In this document: positions 1-11,091 of the stretch, piece after piece
Position numbering within the stretch: the stretch's first letter is position 1
Layout: every line of letters begins with the position of its first letter
Source: Heliopora coerulea
Taxonomy: Eukaryota; Cnidaria; Anthozoa; Scleralcyonacea; Helioporidae
DNA: 64,000 bases
Reading direction: 5' to 3'
Assembly (NCBI GenBank): GCA_030142905.1
Contig: JASJOG010000294.1
Coordinates: 1-64,000 of the forward strand
Program-made: the position numbers and the translations under genes
The notes under the pieces: generated by a model
Told to the model about the DNA's origin: nothing
Databases searched by the model: none
What the model saw: only the letters and a program-made list of their open reading frames with translations

Positions 1-849
1 TCAGGGTTTACAGACCGCAGAATACTCTCTTACAGGGTGTTGCATGCCGCAGCTACAGGAATCAATCTGAAACTGAACAGTGACGAAAGCGGAGTCAGTG
101 GTAGAATTACCAAATTAACAAAGTTTTACCAGCTCATTAAGTTCAGATATTATACACTTGAGTTCCAAACATATAACGTTGGTCATAGTCTCCATTATCA
201 TCAAAGTACTCGATGGACGTTTTAGAGTAATATTCATAAATTTTACTAAATGAATCTGGATGGTCACCGCTTTAGCCTCTTCGGTTGCTGGGTAGGTTCC
301 TTCTGGGCTCATTTCTGTTTTTTTCTTCCATAACGCTGGTTTTGGTGGGTTTCTGAATTCTAGTTAGTTCTATGCACAATCTTGCCAAATGACTTTTACT
401 TCCTTATTTGAGACATCTCTTATCATCAGCTGCGAAAAGCTTCCTATAATATGGACCCACGAAAACTATTATACTAGCAATAGATACCTATATTTATAAA
501 GTCGAAATATTACGGTTATCAGTTTCATCTTGTCTATTAGCTCGAATAGTGAGTTTACAAGATGGTATTCTTCGGAGTATGTTTCTTACTCTATTTCTTA
601 AGTTGTCGGCTGGTAATGGTTCCTTGGTTGGCTTGGTCTATTTTTGGTTAGCCCAGTTAGTTATCAACAATGAACGTAATTCATGGGAGACTCTTTGGCT
701 CTTACTTCAGTTACTATGAATTGTAAAAATCAGCCAGGTCAATCAAATCTGTCCCTTAGTCGCTTGGGTTGGTAAACTTTAGTAGAGCAGAGGGCAGAGG
801 TTAAAGCTAGGCTTTAACCAGTATGGCGCCAGTAAAACTCACAGATATC
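1..849. other. No recognisable gene
   Basis: I see no domain, RNA gene or repeat I can name here. The short open frames have no recognisable composition or motif. The stretch lies just upstream of a LINE 3' end, so part of it may be decayed LINE sequence, but I could not follow a reverse transcriptase frame into it. Confidence 0.4.
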
Positions 850-1215
850 TTCCAAAAATCAAATAGCGTTTACCATCATTATTTACGAGGGTCAAATTCT
901 ACTCTTTACTAACCATGTCCAAGGACTGAATATCTTAAAAAAAAGTACCGGTTATAGTGGTCCAAAAATCTGGAATTCATTGTCCGACCAAGCTCGAAGT
1001 AGTAACTCCCTATTCTTATTTAACAAAAATATTTCTTATGCCAGCTTGGTTGATGGCAATAATTAGTGTATTTTTTTTAACTATATTTTAGTCATGTATG
1101 TAAATTTAGTAAATATTGTATAGATTTAGCATTAGATGTTAATGTTTTGTATACGTCCCACTTGGAAACCAACATTTGTTGAATTGGCTAACGTGTTTAA
1201 ACAAAGCTTTTATCA
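850..1215 (+). mobile_element. LINE 3' end fragment (RT tail plus 3' UTR)
   Basis: Near 958-1064 the plus strand reads GPKIWNSLSDQARSS followed by an FNK.I sequence and a stop. This resembles the C-terminal tail of CR1/L2-type reverse transcriptases, where a G.xIWNSLP block is followed by an F+xx block. A UTR with GGAAACCAAC, ending TTTAAACAAAG, resembles LINE 3' ends. The frame upstream of 955 is shifted. A 5'-truncated dead copy is likely; the clade is uncertain. Confidence 0.45.
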
Positions 1216-3952
1216 TCTATCATCTTTAACGTAAAAGAAGCCATTTCGTATCTAGTTTTAAAGGCTGTTCCGAAAAAGTAATGCATAGAGGAAGCAATGT
1301 ACTCAATAAACGGTAAAAGGAGCTCTAACTTCCAATCCTTGACTCACTGGACAGGTAAAGAAAAAGTCAAATGGTGGGCTCAGTCCCCTTCGTGGTCTTG
1401 CACGCCAGTTAAAGTCATTTCCGCGTCTTTTTACCTCAGTTTTTTGTTGGTTTGGCTTTGAAAACATTCGCAACAGCGGGAAGAAAAGCTCAAATGACAC
1501 GATAACAGAAGAATTTTCCCATGGCCCGAGTGTTTAATAAGATTAAGAAGTGGTGTGTGGTCTCGACCAAGTGAGCTAAATTGTCTGAAAATGATAAACA
1601 AGTGCTAAGAAGACATCGTTCGCCATGCAATCTCTTCAAGTGATTTTTCGAGGATGGTTAATTTACTTTCATGAAAATTATACCCTGTAGCTAGCTTTGG
1701 GTTTTTTTTAAATTCATTTCAACCTTTTTAAGTGATTTATTCGTGTGTATTTTCAACAAGAGGCAGTTGGGTAGCAAGGAAGAGAGAACTATAGTGACCG
1801 TTTCACTGGGCAGCATTTCTTGAGAGGCGGTATTCTGAATTTTATCTGAATTGCATCTTAGATTAAGAGTAACCCCATAAGAACTCTGTACTATTGTGGG
1901 AGAAAACTTAAAAATCCTGGGAGTCCAAACCCTCAAAAATTACAGGATTCGACTGCAGCTACTATCTATACAATTAATCGAGAACCTGACGCTGCAGTGG
2001 ACGGCGCGAAAGCAACATTGCATCTGCCTTTTGTCTCTTGTCCAGCACTGGTTCCAATTGGCACAGCCAATTAATCTATTTTCTCAATCTTGACCATTTG
2101 TATTTGTTTTGATTTACGGGAAAATCTGCATCATTTTTTAAAAGGTCTCAAGGCAGATGTTGCCAGGGGGCCCGAATGGAAAACTGTTTCAGTTGGTCGG
2201 AACGAAATGTAATCCACAGTGGGTCTCTAACCAAGTAAAGGGCTAGAACAACCGAACCGAACTTTTGCTTGTGTCAGGGTGGCCAAATAAAAGTTTATTT
2301 CGCAAGATTTGACTTTCTAAGGAAAAATAAAATCACTTTCTCAACTGTTCAGAAAACAATTCTAGTACTTTTTACTAATCTTAGTTTTAGGATTAGGTTT
2401 GGATAAGGGTTTTAGAACGGATTAGTGTTGGTTCACCCTAACCACAATGCTAACTGTATAAACCCCAAACCTAACCCTAAGCGTGAATATAGTCTTATCC
2501 AGTGTCTGGTCATGCTGTAATTTATGGAAAATTGAATGAATTTAATTCCTCGGTTAATCCCTTACTCGGTATGCGACCCTCGATGGATCGCATCTAGCGC
2601 CGACTATGGGGATACACAGCTGACAAGAGATAACTAAAAAATGGATAAAAGTCGCTGGGGATCGAGACTAAAGGATAAAACGTTTCCCGTATTTTGTCTA
2701 TTCCATCTTTTTATTAAGCTTCGATTGTTATAGACAGCCCTACCAAATATTCTCGAATATATGTCCACACCAAGTAATGAAATAAAAAAGTTAATAATAG
2801 AACCATTTTCGAAACGTTGTCATAATAATTTCTGGATATAACGTAGAATTCTCAAAGTAACGGCCCCACGAAAGTGTAACGTAATCCGTCACCAGTCTTG
2901 GTTAATCAACTTAGACCACATATAAGGTATAATACAATTATGCAAAAGTACTGGAATATGGAATTTGAACATTGAACTGTCATCAGTAGAATCACTGTAG
3001 AATAACTCTAAGTAGTTTTACTTTTGTTCACGTGTTTGTCATTGTGTATAAATTTAGGGCGGACTTTCTGGGAGACAGAGAGAACACGAGCGCATGGTTG
3101 AAGAGTGTTAATAAAGTGCATATAACCCTCGAGCTGTTGGTCTGTTAGTACCGTAATACGCTACAAAAGCAACAGCTGCACGTAAGTAACGTACAATTTT
3201 GGAGATACTGAAAGTTTCCGAAAGGAGTGGCTCCCCGAAACGACGTCAGTAACCACTACCTAAAAGTAACGAATAGAGTTCATAATTTATCGAGCGTAGA
3301 TGAACTGTGAAGTGGGATCATTCCTGCAGAAATATTCATGTATGTATACATGTAATGTATGCAGGGAAGAAGGTAACACTTCGACTGTTAAAATTTTAAT
3401 ACGAATCAGGTGCAAACTTCCTAGTAAATGATAAAGCACTGAATGCCACCCAAAAGTTTTGCCCCCTCCCGAGAGAAGCGGCTCCTAATCGGCGCTAAAC
3501 ATGAAACTAATGGGGGCCGCTAATTTGGGAATTCTACGGTATTTTCTTGGTAATATATTTTCATGCCAAAAAATGTTTTCCCATAGGTTTTATTTCCCTC
3601 AAAAGTATATATTTACAGCTTTTATCGGTTAAACTTACATTCTTCCAGTTCTCAAGAAACTGTATTGAGCCTTCAAAGAAATGCATGCTACGGAATTGCC
3701 AACTCTGTTCCGTGAATGACCACTTCTACTACCATATCTTCCTGATAATCTTCTGACGGAAGGTGAGATTACTTTTCCCTCATAATCAGACTATCTCAGG
3801 CTGACTTAAGAATTTATTTGGAAAACTGGAACGGCGATGGAAGTATAACAGACGTAACAGTTTCTACCTCCCTGGTTTGGAATTTTCATTTCTAAACTCT
3901 TTTAAAAATTTTATATTGCTCTGAATCTTTGGAATGAGATCAATAGCATTAA
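1216..3952. other. Intergenic, nothing identified
   Basis: No coding domain, tRNA or terminal inverted repeat was recognised. The open frames are under 82 codons and lack motifs. The last few hundred bases before 3953 should be 3' flank of the minus-strand TLDc gene. Weak similarity to the region 3' of the second TLDc copy is visible around 3640-3700 versus 40830-40880. Confidence 0.4.
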
Positions 3953-4266
3953 TTACCAAAATACCTCAATTTCAGTTGGCTTAAAGTAATAACTTCCTGC
4001 TAGAAGGGAATTGGTTTGTTGACTTTTATAGAAATATCCTTCTGGTGGTCTGTATGTTCTGCCAAAGCCTGTGTGTGATTCATCGTCGATATGAGGCTGA
4101 TCACAGATGTGCAAATCGGTACCTCTACCAAAGACCGGTCCGCAAGTAGGACTACAGTAGATTGCGTGGTTATGGTTTTTATTAATAGGAGCTTTAAACG
4201 GAGGTAAGTTGTCCTTGTTTCGCAAAGAGAATAAAAACGACGAATCGGACCATTTCCATTCCTTGC
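3953..4266 (-). CDS. TLDc-domain gene copy 1, terminal exon B
   Basis: This exon encodes the C-terminal half of a TLDc domain. TLDc domains are known from oxidation-resistance proteins and from many cnidarian proteins; the biochemical role here is unknown. Visible family features are the WKWSDSSFLFSL strand, an AIYC...GPVFGRGTDLHICD block matching the conserved GP.FG.G.D.. stretch, a Y..P.GY segment, and the terminal LLAGSYYF..TEIEVFW followed by TAA. The acceptor TTCATTTTAG precedes the exon, and its first two bases (GC) complete a Gly codon begun by the last base of exon A (7656-7907), so the two exons join in phase 1. Length is 314 nt, identical to the paralogous exon at 41209-41522. An in-frame ATG further upstream (4300) lies in the intron and is probably not used. 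The 5' exons of the gene were not found. Confidence 0.8.
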
Positions 4267-4401
4267 CTAAAATGAAGCGTAAAATATTTAGTCCATGCAT
4301 TCGTAAATATTTTTCCTTTGCGTTAAACTGATTTATCCTAAATTTATTTTGTTAATATTTCTAAAAGTTAATGCATTCAGGCTTATCCTTTGCAGTTTTA
4401 T

Positions 4402-4590
4402 TTAAATAGAATGCTTAAAACTTGAAACTGAGTTTTCTAACCGATAGCATGCCAGCAGGCAATATTTCAAATTAATCCCCATAATTCTGAGCAAGTGAAT
4501 ATTCTTTTCATGTTGTTCACAATTTTGTCTTTTTTCATGCGGATGGACGTAGAAATAAATAATTTTTAAAACAAGTGAAATGAGAAACAT
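4402..4590 (-). pseudogene. Small exon-like ORF between TLDc exons, copy 1
   Basis: A 62-codon frame begins MFLISLVLKIIYFYV and continues with a CEQHEKN.HLL block. DNA and protein clearly match the ORF at 42214-42408 (MRLISAILIIVFF...FEQHKDFHLL), which sits in the same place relative to its own TLDc exon. Homology extends into the upstream flank (a TTAAATATGTACAACAT stretch). In this copy the hydrophobic start is interrupted by Lys, and the second half no longer aligns. It may be a decayed alternative first exon. No clean donor in phase with exon B is visible. Confidence 0.4.
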
Positions 4591-4641
4591 GTTTGGTTAT
4601 GTTGTACATATTTAACGATAACTCAGGATGGGATACAAATA

Positions 4642-5431
4642 CGATAGAACCCTACTAACTCGAACTACCAAGGGCAATGAGAAATAGTTCAAGTTAGCGG
4701 GGTGGGCGTTAAATTTCAAGTATCCTGTTGACAATTTCTAAGGTATTGTGGTTTTATGATTCATCCATTATTACGAGTCGTTTTGGTACAGTCAGTTAAG
4801 AATATTTTAATTTTACTTCATGGATAGGGTTGATTGTGTCGTCCTGAATACTTTTATTACCATACTGCAATGTCTGCCACTATGTAGTTGAATAACTGTC
4901 TATAATGAAATGACTATTCCAGAATACGTATACAAGTTCAGTGGATGTCTGGCTTTGTTACATACGGCTGTACAAATTTGTGAAAGCCCCACGAAATCAA
5001 CTGGACAAACTAGAACAGTAAACAGGGGCTACTCACCACTAATTTGTGGGACACTTTAAGGATCGTTGTACAATATTCACCCCAGATAATACCCTGGAAA
5101 GAAGATCTTTTCTGGGCTTGAATTACGTTTCCATAAATTGTCACATTGTTATCAGTAAAAATTGAAGATTCCTACTTGTCAAAGAGCTACGCCCCGACAC
5201 TTTCAGTTTACCGACCAACATTTTCAAAATAGAGTTCGAATTAATGGAGTAAATTTGAGCTAAGGGAGTGTAAAATTAGGTTCGAGTTAGTGAAGAGTTC
5301 GAATTTACCGAGTTCGAGTTATATGATAGTAAATGATAGGGGAAATAGAATCAATTCCAGGAGAAACTGAATTTGGTTCGAAATAGCAGGGAATTCGAGT
5401 CAACCGAGTTCGAGTTAGCGAGGTGCTACTG
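4642..5431. mobile_element. pogo/Tigger-like MITE with terminal inverted repeats
   Basis: The left end reads CGATAGAACCCTACTAACTC. The reverse complement of the right end reads CAGTAGCACCTCGCTAACTC, and similarity continues for about 50 bases. Both ends abut TA (4640-4641 and 5432-5433), the expected Tc1/mariner-superfamily target duplication. CAGT(A/G)GAACCT starts are characteristic of pogo/Tigger elements. Repeats of GTTCGAGTTA lie inside the right end. No transposase coding was seen, so it is non-autonomous. Confidence 0.65.
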
Positions 5432-7655
5432 TAAGTTAGTGTTAGTCCAGGTAAATTTAAACGCTATTACGTTCCGAATTACCACTTTTGCACACACGAA
5501 TACAGCAGAACGGAAGTTAGCCCTGTATATTAATTACCATTTAATTTCAGGAAAAGAGAATTTAGCTCTTCTCAGGGTAATGTTGTGCCCAGATGCTACT
5601 ATCTTGCTCACCACAGTATTTTACGAAAGATTAAATGACGAACATATGCAAGTTTTATTAATAAAGAATGCATGACGACATTCCCTGAAACTACCCACCA
5701 TGTACAGAACCCTGAAAACTACACTGACGCATGGTAAAAACATTATATAAATTGCTAACCCTTAGTTTGCAGAAGTTATTAGATTTAAGTGCCTATAATG
5801 ATAAACTGAAGCATTTTTACGATTTTAACAGCAAAGCTTTAACCCAGCTTTTCCTCTCATCATCCTCAGTATTTTGTTAAAAAATACTATGGTTCTTTTT
5901 GGTTATATATTGCATATACCATGAACATTTTTTGCTTACGATGTTCATGAAATTATCGTTAAAAATCTCGCATGATCAACATTAAGTACTGTTAAATCTC
6001 GAAATGATCTCTGTTCATTGGTCCAGCAGACTGTTGGAACGTGGGATCTTAGGACACAAACTCATCAAAAACACTTATTACTTCATTAATTTAAAACTAA
6101 AACAAATTCGAAAATAAAACTTAAAGACTTAGATTGTCAGGATAAACTCTTAAAAGTCTTCTAAAAACTTATAATACTCACTATTAATTCGTTAGGACAC
6201 ATGAAAACATACCACTTTACTCCTCAAATTTTTTCGGGTTAGAAACAATTTCCCAATTTGCTTCGTGAATTAGCGAATAGGTTCTTGTTACAAAACATTT
6301 AAAACACTCGCAATACGTGCTTTATCCGATCTAAAACACTCGGCTATCGCCTCGAATTTTAAACCCAATAAATCACTTCTGATTGGGTTTTAAATATTAC
6401 TTGAAAACTTAAAAGTTTTTATCCTGACGATCTAAACTAAGTTTTTTATTCGAGTTTGATTAAGTTTTAACCCTAAGTACTTATTTATGTCTGGAAGTTT
6501 GAATACTTATCCACCGTATATCCTTATCTGAAGTCCATTAAGTCGCACAAGAATGTGCGATGTAAATCCATGGAATCAGTGGTTAACACGGGTGTCCCCC
6601 GCCTTATAACATAATGTGGCCCTTGTGAGTGAAGCCAGCAAGCCTTGGCCTGGGGCCTTGTAGGGCTTCCAGGGAGTGAAGTCTGGGTCCAGGGAGTGAA
6701 GTCTGCAGTGGCAGCTCGATTTTAGCATTTTAAAAGCTCTAACAGTCGATTTCAGAGACATTGACATCATCACATCAAAAATAAGAACGACAAAACGAAG
6801 TTTCAACGCGTTACGCCACTGCATAATGCCTAAAAAAACTAGAGAAGTGTTAAGACTCAACAACTTTAACAGACGAAGATTAATTTAGCGTTAGAACTTA
6901 CAATAATTTTAGAAAAAGGTATTCCACGCATTGATTGAGAAAGAAAAATCAAACGATCACGGGTAACCTATCGGAAACGACATAAGCTGAATTCTATTTT
7001 AAGCATTACTTGGGTTATAACTTACTCTTATATGTTGGCATAACATAAATCGAAACTGCGAAAAAAGTTGTCTAAAGTTTTCTTGAAAGCAAGTAGAAAA
7101 ACTAAAGAGTTTGCTATCGTAATTCCAGAAAACATTTAATGTCTGATCGTTTATGGCAACTTACACAAGTTGTAAGTGAAGTAGTACGCAAGAGAAATAT
7201 CTTACCTAATTGAAGTTTAATTATCCCTAATACATAGTAGAATGGTGTTAATGGTCGTCCGTTGGCGCTATAGGATGCCTTTCGATGCAAATGGATGCTT
7301 ATCTACGCTAGTGCATGTTGATTGAATAAAGTGAATGTATTTTTGCGTTAATGAGATTGAAGTTGGCGTTAATGATAGTATATTTTCTGGTAATGAACAG
7401 CAAAAGGTGTAATAAATAATAATTTAAGGCTAGGATAGCCCCATTTCGTCGCTTGTACCGATTCGGTTGATAAGGTATTCCAATGACATACAACCGGCAC
7501 GAGCACTACAATAGCTCCTTTAAGTTGTATCGATAGCTTATGTATTGCATGTCACTATAATATATGTACTGTTTCTTCTATTACCTTTCGCTAAGCTCTG
7601 GAAAAAGGCAAGCATTTCTTTTCATACAAAATTCCAACAATCGTGAATGATTTAC
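5432..7655. other. TLDc intron/intergenic sequence
   Basis: No independent gene was recognised. It lies inside the intron between TLDc exon A (7656-7907) and exon B (3953-4266), on the assumption that the two belong to one gene. It contains one dispersed repeat near 6290-6400. Sequence just below 7656 resembles the intron below 57819, so the two loci share intron as well as exon sequence. Confidence 0.4.
6290..6400. repeat. Dispersed repeat (copy of 55095-55206)
   Basis: The pattern CGTGCTTTATC(C/G)GATC, AAAAC(A/G)CT(C/T)GGCT and TCGCCTCGA recurs at 55125-55165 in the same order. The unit contains a partly self-complementary arrangement, GCTTTATCNGAT with ATCNGATAAAGC, clearest in the 55 kb copy. 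It is an interspersed repeat of unknown class. Confidence 0.5.
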
Positions 7656-7907
7656 CTTCCCAGTTTTGATCAGAATATCCGCCAAAGATATAATCCTCTA
7701 CTTTTATCAAAACCACCGTGGATCCTTTATTGTCGCAAAAGTTATGAAAGTCCGTTGCTCTCCATCCATCTCTTGAAGCTCGGTAACAAAGACGCCACTG
7801 AAACTGCTCATTCAACCATTCTTTAAGTTGCTTGCAATATTCATGATTACCATTCAAAATTGTGGAAGTTTGGCGTAAATCACAAGGCCATGCAACAGGA
7901 TGACAAG
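7656..7907 (-). CDS. TLDc-domain gene copy 1, internal exon A
   Basis: This exon encodes the N-terminal half of a TLDc domain. It shows STILNGNHEYCKQLKEWL, then the conserved WRLCYRASRDGW..xxFHNFCDNKG.TVVLIKV block and YIFGGYSDQ.WEG. These match the TLDc pattern of W.L.Y....DG.....FH..CD..GPT...I + GGY. The acceptor CCCTTAATTTAG and donor AAG|GTAAAT bound a 252-nt exon that is phase 1 at both ends. It therefore splices cleanly to exon B at 3953-4266 and could be skipped without a frameshift. The paralogous exon at 57819-58070 has identical length, phase and donor. The minus strand and order place a TRIM gene about 2 kb upstream. No upstream first exon was identified. Confidence 0.8.
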
Positions 7908-8518
7908 CTAAATTAAGGGAAGATTTATATCCATAATTTTATAGTAATAACATGTTTCAGGGATCTAGCTTCATCGGGCGGGGCCACCCAGCACGAATTC
8001 CAAGCGACCGGCACTCGCAGTAGTTTCATCAATTCCACCTGGTACATTTTTAGCGCAAACATAATGAAATATGCAGTTTTCGTGCAGTAGATATCGTTGT
8101 AATTTAATCCCTCATTCACGAATAGACCTCACCCCCACCGTTGTCTGGATATCAAAATGAAAATTGAATAGGGATATTAATTTTTTATCTGGCACTTATT
8201 TCTCGCTGGTTACATCCCTGTGTTTCTTAACATGAAATATCTTACTTAGTCTGAAATAATCAACACTAGTATGGTTGGTCAATTTTCAGTAACAATATTA
8301 TTTGCTTTTTTAATTTTTTTTTTAAAATGTAATTTTCGTTGTTGACATTCTGATCCTTAACTTTGGCAGCTATTTGTGTTTCCCTTTCCTAATTGATTTA
8401 AGAAAATCGTATTACCTCAAATATGATTATATATTTGGGACATTTCTCTAAACAAACACACTATGTAAATGATATAAAAATACGATTCTGCTTACACAAT
8501 GTTAAATAATGTAAAAAG

Positions 8519-8705
8519 TTCAAAGGTTGGTAACTACCATGACTGATCGCTAAGATTTCTAACGTTTCGAGCAAAGGCCCTTCGTCAAAGAAAGAAATGT
8601 GTTCTCAACATTTCTATGCGAACACTTTTCTTTCTCTGATTTAGGGCCTTTGCTCGAAATGTTAGAATTCTTTACGATCAGTCACGGCAGTTACCATCCT
8701 TTGAA
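8519..8705. repeat. Imperfect palindrome with hammerhead-like hairpin motif
   Basis: Arms 8519-8580 and 8645-8705 are imperfect inverted repeats around a 64-bp centre. On the minus strand the left arm reads GACGAAGGGCCTTTGCTCG then AAACGTTAG. This fits the CTGANGA - hairpin - CGAAAC arrangement seen at six other places in this window, except that the leading CT is replaced. The right arm carries the same core on the plus strand with a degraded start. It resembles the palindromes at 43368-43576 and 59023-59228. Confidence 0.6.
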
Positions 8706-8840
8706 CTTAACACACCATGTACGCCGTCTTAATAGGGAAGTTTTAATATGTTCTTTTGCATAAGAAATGAAAATAGACATAATTGTTCCATTTTTTCATG
8801 TAAATGACATTGTCGTTCTCATTATGTCATACATCATGTT

Positions 8841-9050
8841 GACTCAAGCGGGATTTGAACTCGCACCTCCGGGATACCGGTCCGCCGCTCCACCATTTGA
8901 GCTGTCGAGTCCACAGGGATTGGAGGCGAGTTTTATCCAATTTAAGTGTACGAGATATTCTCACGACAACTTAACGCTTATCTATGAGAGGATGTGCAGT
9001 GTTTCAATTCTATTTCAGAATCATCGTCAAAGATACAGTTAAAGATACAA
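8841..9050 (-). mobile_element. tRNA-derived SINE
   Basis: Read on the minus strand, 8912-8841 has a tRNA-like head: GACTCGA acceptor strand, GCTC...GAGC D-arm, a T-arm-like GAGTTCAAATCCCG, and a TTGAGTC partner strand. The anticodon stem does not pair well, so this is not a working tRNA. The body upstream ends with GATGATTCTGAAATAGAATT, which recurs in inverted orientation at 9220-9245 and near 24175. Confidence 0.6.
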
Positions 9051-9089
9051 AGATAGAAATAAATAGAAATAAATATAAATAAATATGAT

Positions 9090-9410
9090 CATGAAAAACT
9101 TTTCATGATAATCTCATAAACCAAAGATGCAAGTTCAAATCTCGCTCGAGTCAACATTTTTCAGTTGACTTCGGTAGTGTCAGATCATCATCAAAAGTTT
9201 CTGTTCACGTATATCTCTGAGGATGATTCTGAAATAGAATTGAAACACTGCACATCCCCTCATGGATAAGCATTAAGTTGTCACGAGAATATCTCGTGCA
9301 CTTAAATTGGATAAAATTTACCTCCAATCCCTGTGGACTCGACAACTCAACCAGTAGAGCGGCGGACCGGTATCCCAAAGGTGCGAATTCAGTGGACTTT
9401 GGCAATGTCA
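9090..9410 (+). mobile_element. Second SINE copies (3' half, and inverted copy of 8841-9050)
   Basis: Around 9127-9155 there is a partial tRNA-like 3' half (CAAGTTCAAATCTCGCTCGA). 9218-9385 is then an inverted, diverged copy of the 8841-9050 SINE, ending in a mutated tRNA-like segment (GACTCGACAACTCAACCAGT). The two SINEs face each other across about 170 bp of AAATA-rich sequence, giving a long stem-loop. Confidence 0.55.
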
Positions 9411-9950
9411 GATTATCGTGAAAGTTTCTGTTTATGTATATCTCTGAGGATGATTAAAATAAATAAATAAATAAAAAAATTGTTTTAAAATAAAAACTTT
9501 CCAGGAGACCTATCCTTTGGACCTTTATCAGTTGGTAACCTGTTTTTGGATTTCTTGGCTATAAAATGTGTTTAAATAAGCAATGACATATTGCATTTCC
9601 CATCTACACTGCCTATTGGCGACCATGGAATTTCCAAAGACCTCCAAAAATGAAAGTATTGGAAATTCCAGGGCATTAATCTTGAAATATAAATTAGAAT
9701 TCAACAGAGGAACGCAGAGAACCCCAGCAATTCCAAGGAAACTCAAAGAATACGTCATTATTTCTAAGGATTCCACCAATTCAAGGTGGAACTTCATGGG
9801 GGAATACTTTTCTGGGTTTCCTTGGTCCTGGACAGAGAGGCAACGCGCCAATGGTTAGTTCTATTAGTATCAACATCTCTGTTTAGATATACTCCCCTTT
9901 TTCTTTGGCATTTTTACTGTTTTAGAGTTCAGTTGTATTCAGCTGTCGTA
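9411..9950. other. 3' flank of TRIM gene, nothing identified
   Basis: If the splice donor at 9951-9956 is used, this is TRIM intron. Otherwise it is 3' flank. Open frames on both strands here (for example 9528-9851 minus) overlap, lack domains and look spurious. An AAATA microsatellite-like tract lies at 9455-9475. Confidence 0.35.
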
Positions 9951-11091
9951 CCTTACCTATTTTTCCTAATTTGTCTAAGAAGTTTCTAATGTCAATGTCG
10001 TTAATCAACGTTGCTTGATATTCAATATGGCCATCATGAACAGGTTTCATACTCCACGGCCGCTCAGCTTTTACTTTTTCTACATTTTCTTCAATCATCT
10101 TTTGCGAGGAAAGAATTTCCTCATCATTACCTTTCTCCAGGAGGTTCTTGGTAAGATTGAAGGAACCTTTTACCTTGTCAACGTAATATTTCATTTCGGT
10201 GCTTTGCTTCGTAAGTGACTCGAATGTCTCAACGCGTTTTTTAGCAACCTCATTCTTCATACGTTTAGCTTGCTCCTCAAGATTTCGAGTGAATGTTTCT
10301 AAGTCTACTTTCTTTCGTCTTTCAATTTCATTTATTGCTTTTTCTGTATTGTCTTCGAGCAACTGTGTGACGTATGATATCAATTTCAATGTTTCTTTGC
10401 CTTCAGTCAGACTTTCTTCAAGGCTTACACAACGTGACCGTAATATTTCTCTTTGGTTCTTGACTACGTCAGCAGATGGATAACAAAAATGATCCGGTCG
10501 TATGTGATCAAAATCCATACAATACCGACAAATTAGCTCCTTACAAGTTTCACAGTAGAACTTAAGCCTCTTGTTCTCGTGTTTCTTGCAGTGAAGTTTC
10601 CCTCTGATCTTAGTTTGATTTTCTGGTTGAGTCAATTCATTTATTGACAACACGGTGTGTTTCTTGTTGCCTGGCCAGATATAGTGATGCGCCAGACACT
10701 TTTCACACATGTACATCTCACATGTTGAACATCTAGTAATGGCAGGTTCTTGACACACAGAACATTTTGAAGTTTTTGCTTGTCGTTGAATCGCCATTAT
10801 ATCTAGCATATTGCGGATAAAATGACTACTGGTCATTCCTACCACCTCTTCGCTTGGCTTCAGGATAAATTCTAATCGACATGTCGGACAGTTGAATTGT
10901 TCAATCTCCTTACCAACTGTTTTCTCTCTGTTGCTTTTGACAAACTTCTCTAAACAGCATTTACAAAATGAATGAAAGCAAGGCAAGGTTCGTGGATCAT
11001 TCAATGTTTCCAAACAAATCGAACATATGAGCAGACTTTCTAGTTGGTCAACTGGAACAGCCTCAGTTTCAGCAGCAGCCATCCTAGGCAA
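9922..11091 (-). CDS. TRIM-type E3 ubiquitin ligase (RING, two B-boxes, coiled coil)
   Basis: This is a 389-codon single open frame. Residues 23-71 form a C3HC4 RING: C23-x2-C26, C38-x-H40-x2-C43-x2-C46, C68-x2-C71. B-box 1 follows at roughly 108-150 (KCSVCQEP...CSTCEMYMCEKC) and B-box 2 at about 165-205 (LHCKKHENKRLKFYCETCK...CRYC...H). A long charged coiled coil covers about 210-330 (BBC region). This is the TRIM arrangement; the RING recruits E2 enzymes for ubiquitin transfer, and cytoplasmic action is typical. No NHL, SPRY or filamin domain is present. Near the 3' end the sequence ATAG|GTAAGG (9957/9956) is a strong splice donor, also conserved in the paralogue at 62947. The last dozen codons may therefore be intronic, and a C-terminal exon may lie downstream. 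There are two in-frame start codons (residues 1 and 4). The frame is intact, unlike its paralogue. Confidence 0.85.
   Translation of the reverse strand: MPRMAAAETEAVPVDQLESLLICSICLETLNDPRTLPCFHSFCKCCLEKFVKSNREKTVGKEIEQFNCPTCRLEFILKPSEEVVGMTSSHFIRNMLDIMAIQRQAKTSKCSVCQEPAITRCSTCEMYMCEKCLAHHYIWPGNKKHTVLSINELTQPENQTKIRGKLHCKKHENKRLKFYCETCKELICRYCMDFDHIRPDHFCYPSADVVKNQREILRSRCVSLEESLTEGKETLKLISYVTQLLEDNTEKAINEIERRKKVDLETFTRNLEEQAKRMKNEVAKKRVETFESLTKQSTEMKYYVDKVKGSFNLTKNLLEKGNDEEILSSQKMIEENVEKVKAERPWSMKPVHDGHIEYQATLINDIDIRNFLDKLGKIGKVRQLNTTEL
9951..9957 (-). other. Probable splice donor at the end of the TRIM exon
   Basis: The minus strand reads AAAATAG|GTAAGG. The same GG|TAAGG context occurs at 62941-62947 in the second TRIM copy, whose surrounding codons have diverged. 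Conservation of the donor hexamer suggests that splicing, not read-through to the stop at 9922, is the native arrangement. Confidence 0.5.

Noticed and set aside
2380..2480. Telomere-like TTAGGG/CCCTAA sequence
   Set aside because: Only scattered TTAGG and CCTAA words, no tandem array.
8841..8912. tRNA gene on the minus strand
   Set aside because: The A-box and B-box are good, but the anticodon stem does not pair and inverted copies with a shared body lie nearby; it is a SINE head.
9528..9858. 107-codon minus and 91-codon plus ORFs
   Set aside because: Mutually overlapping on opposite strands with no domain; probably TRIM intron or 3' flank.
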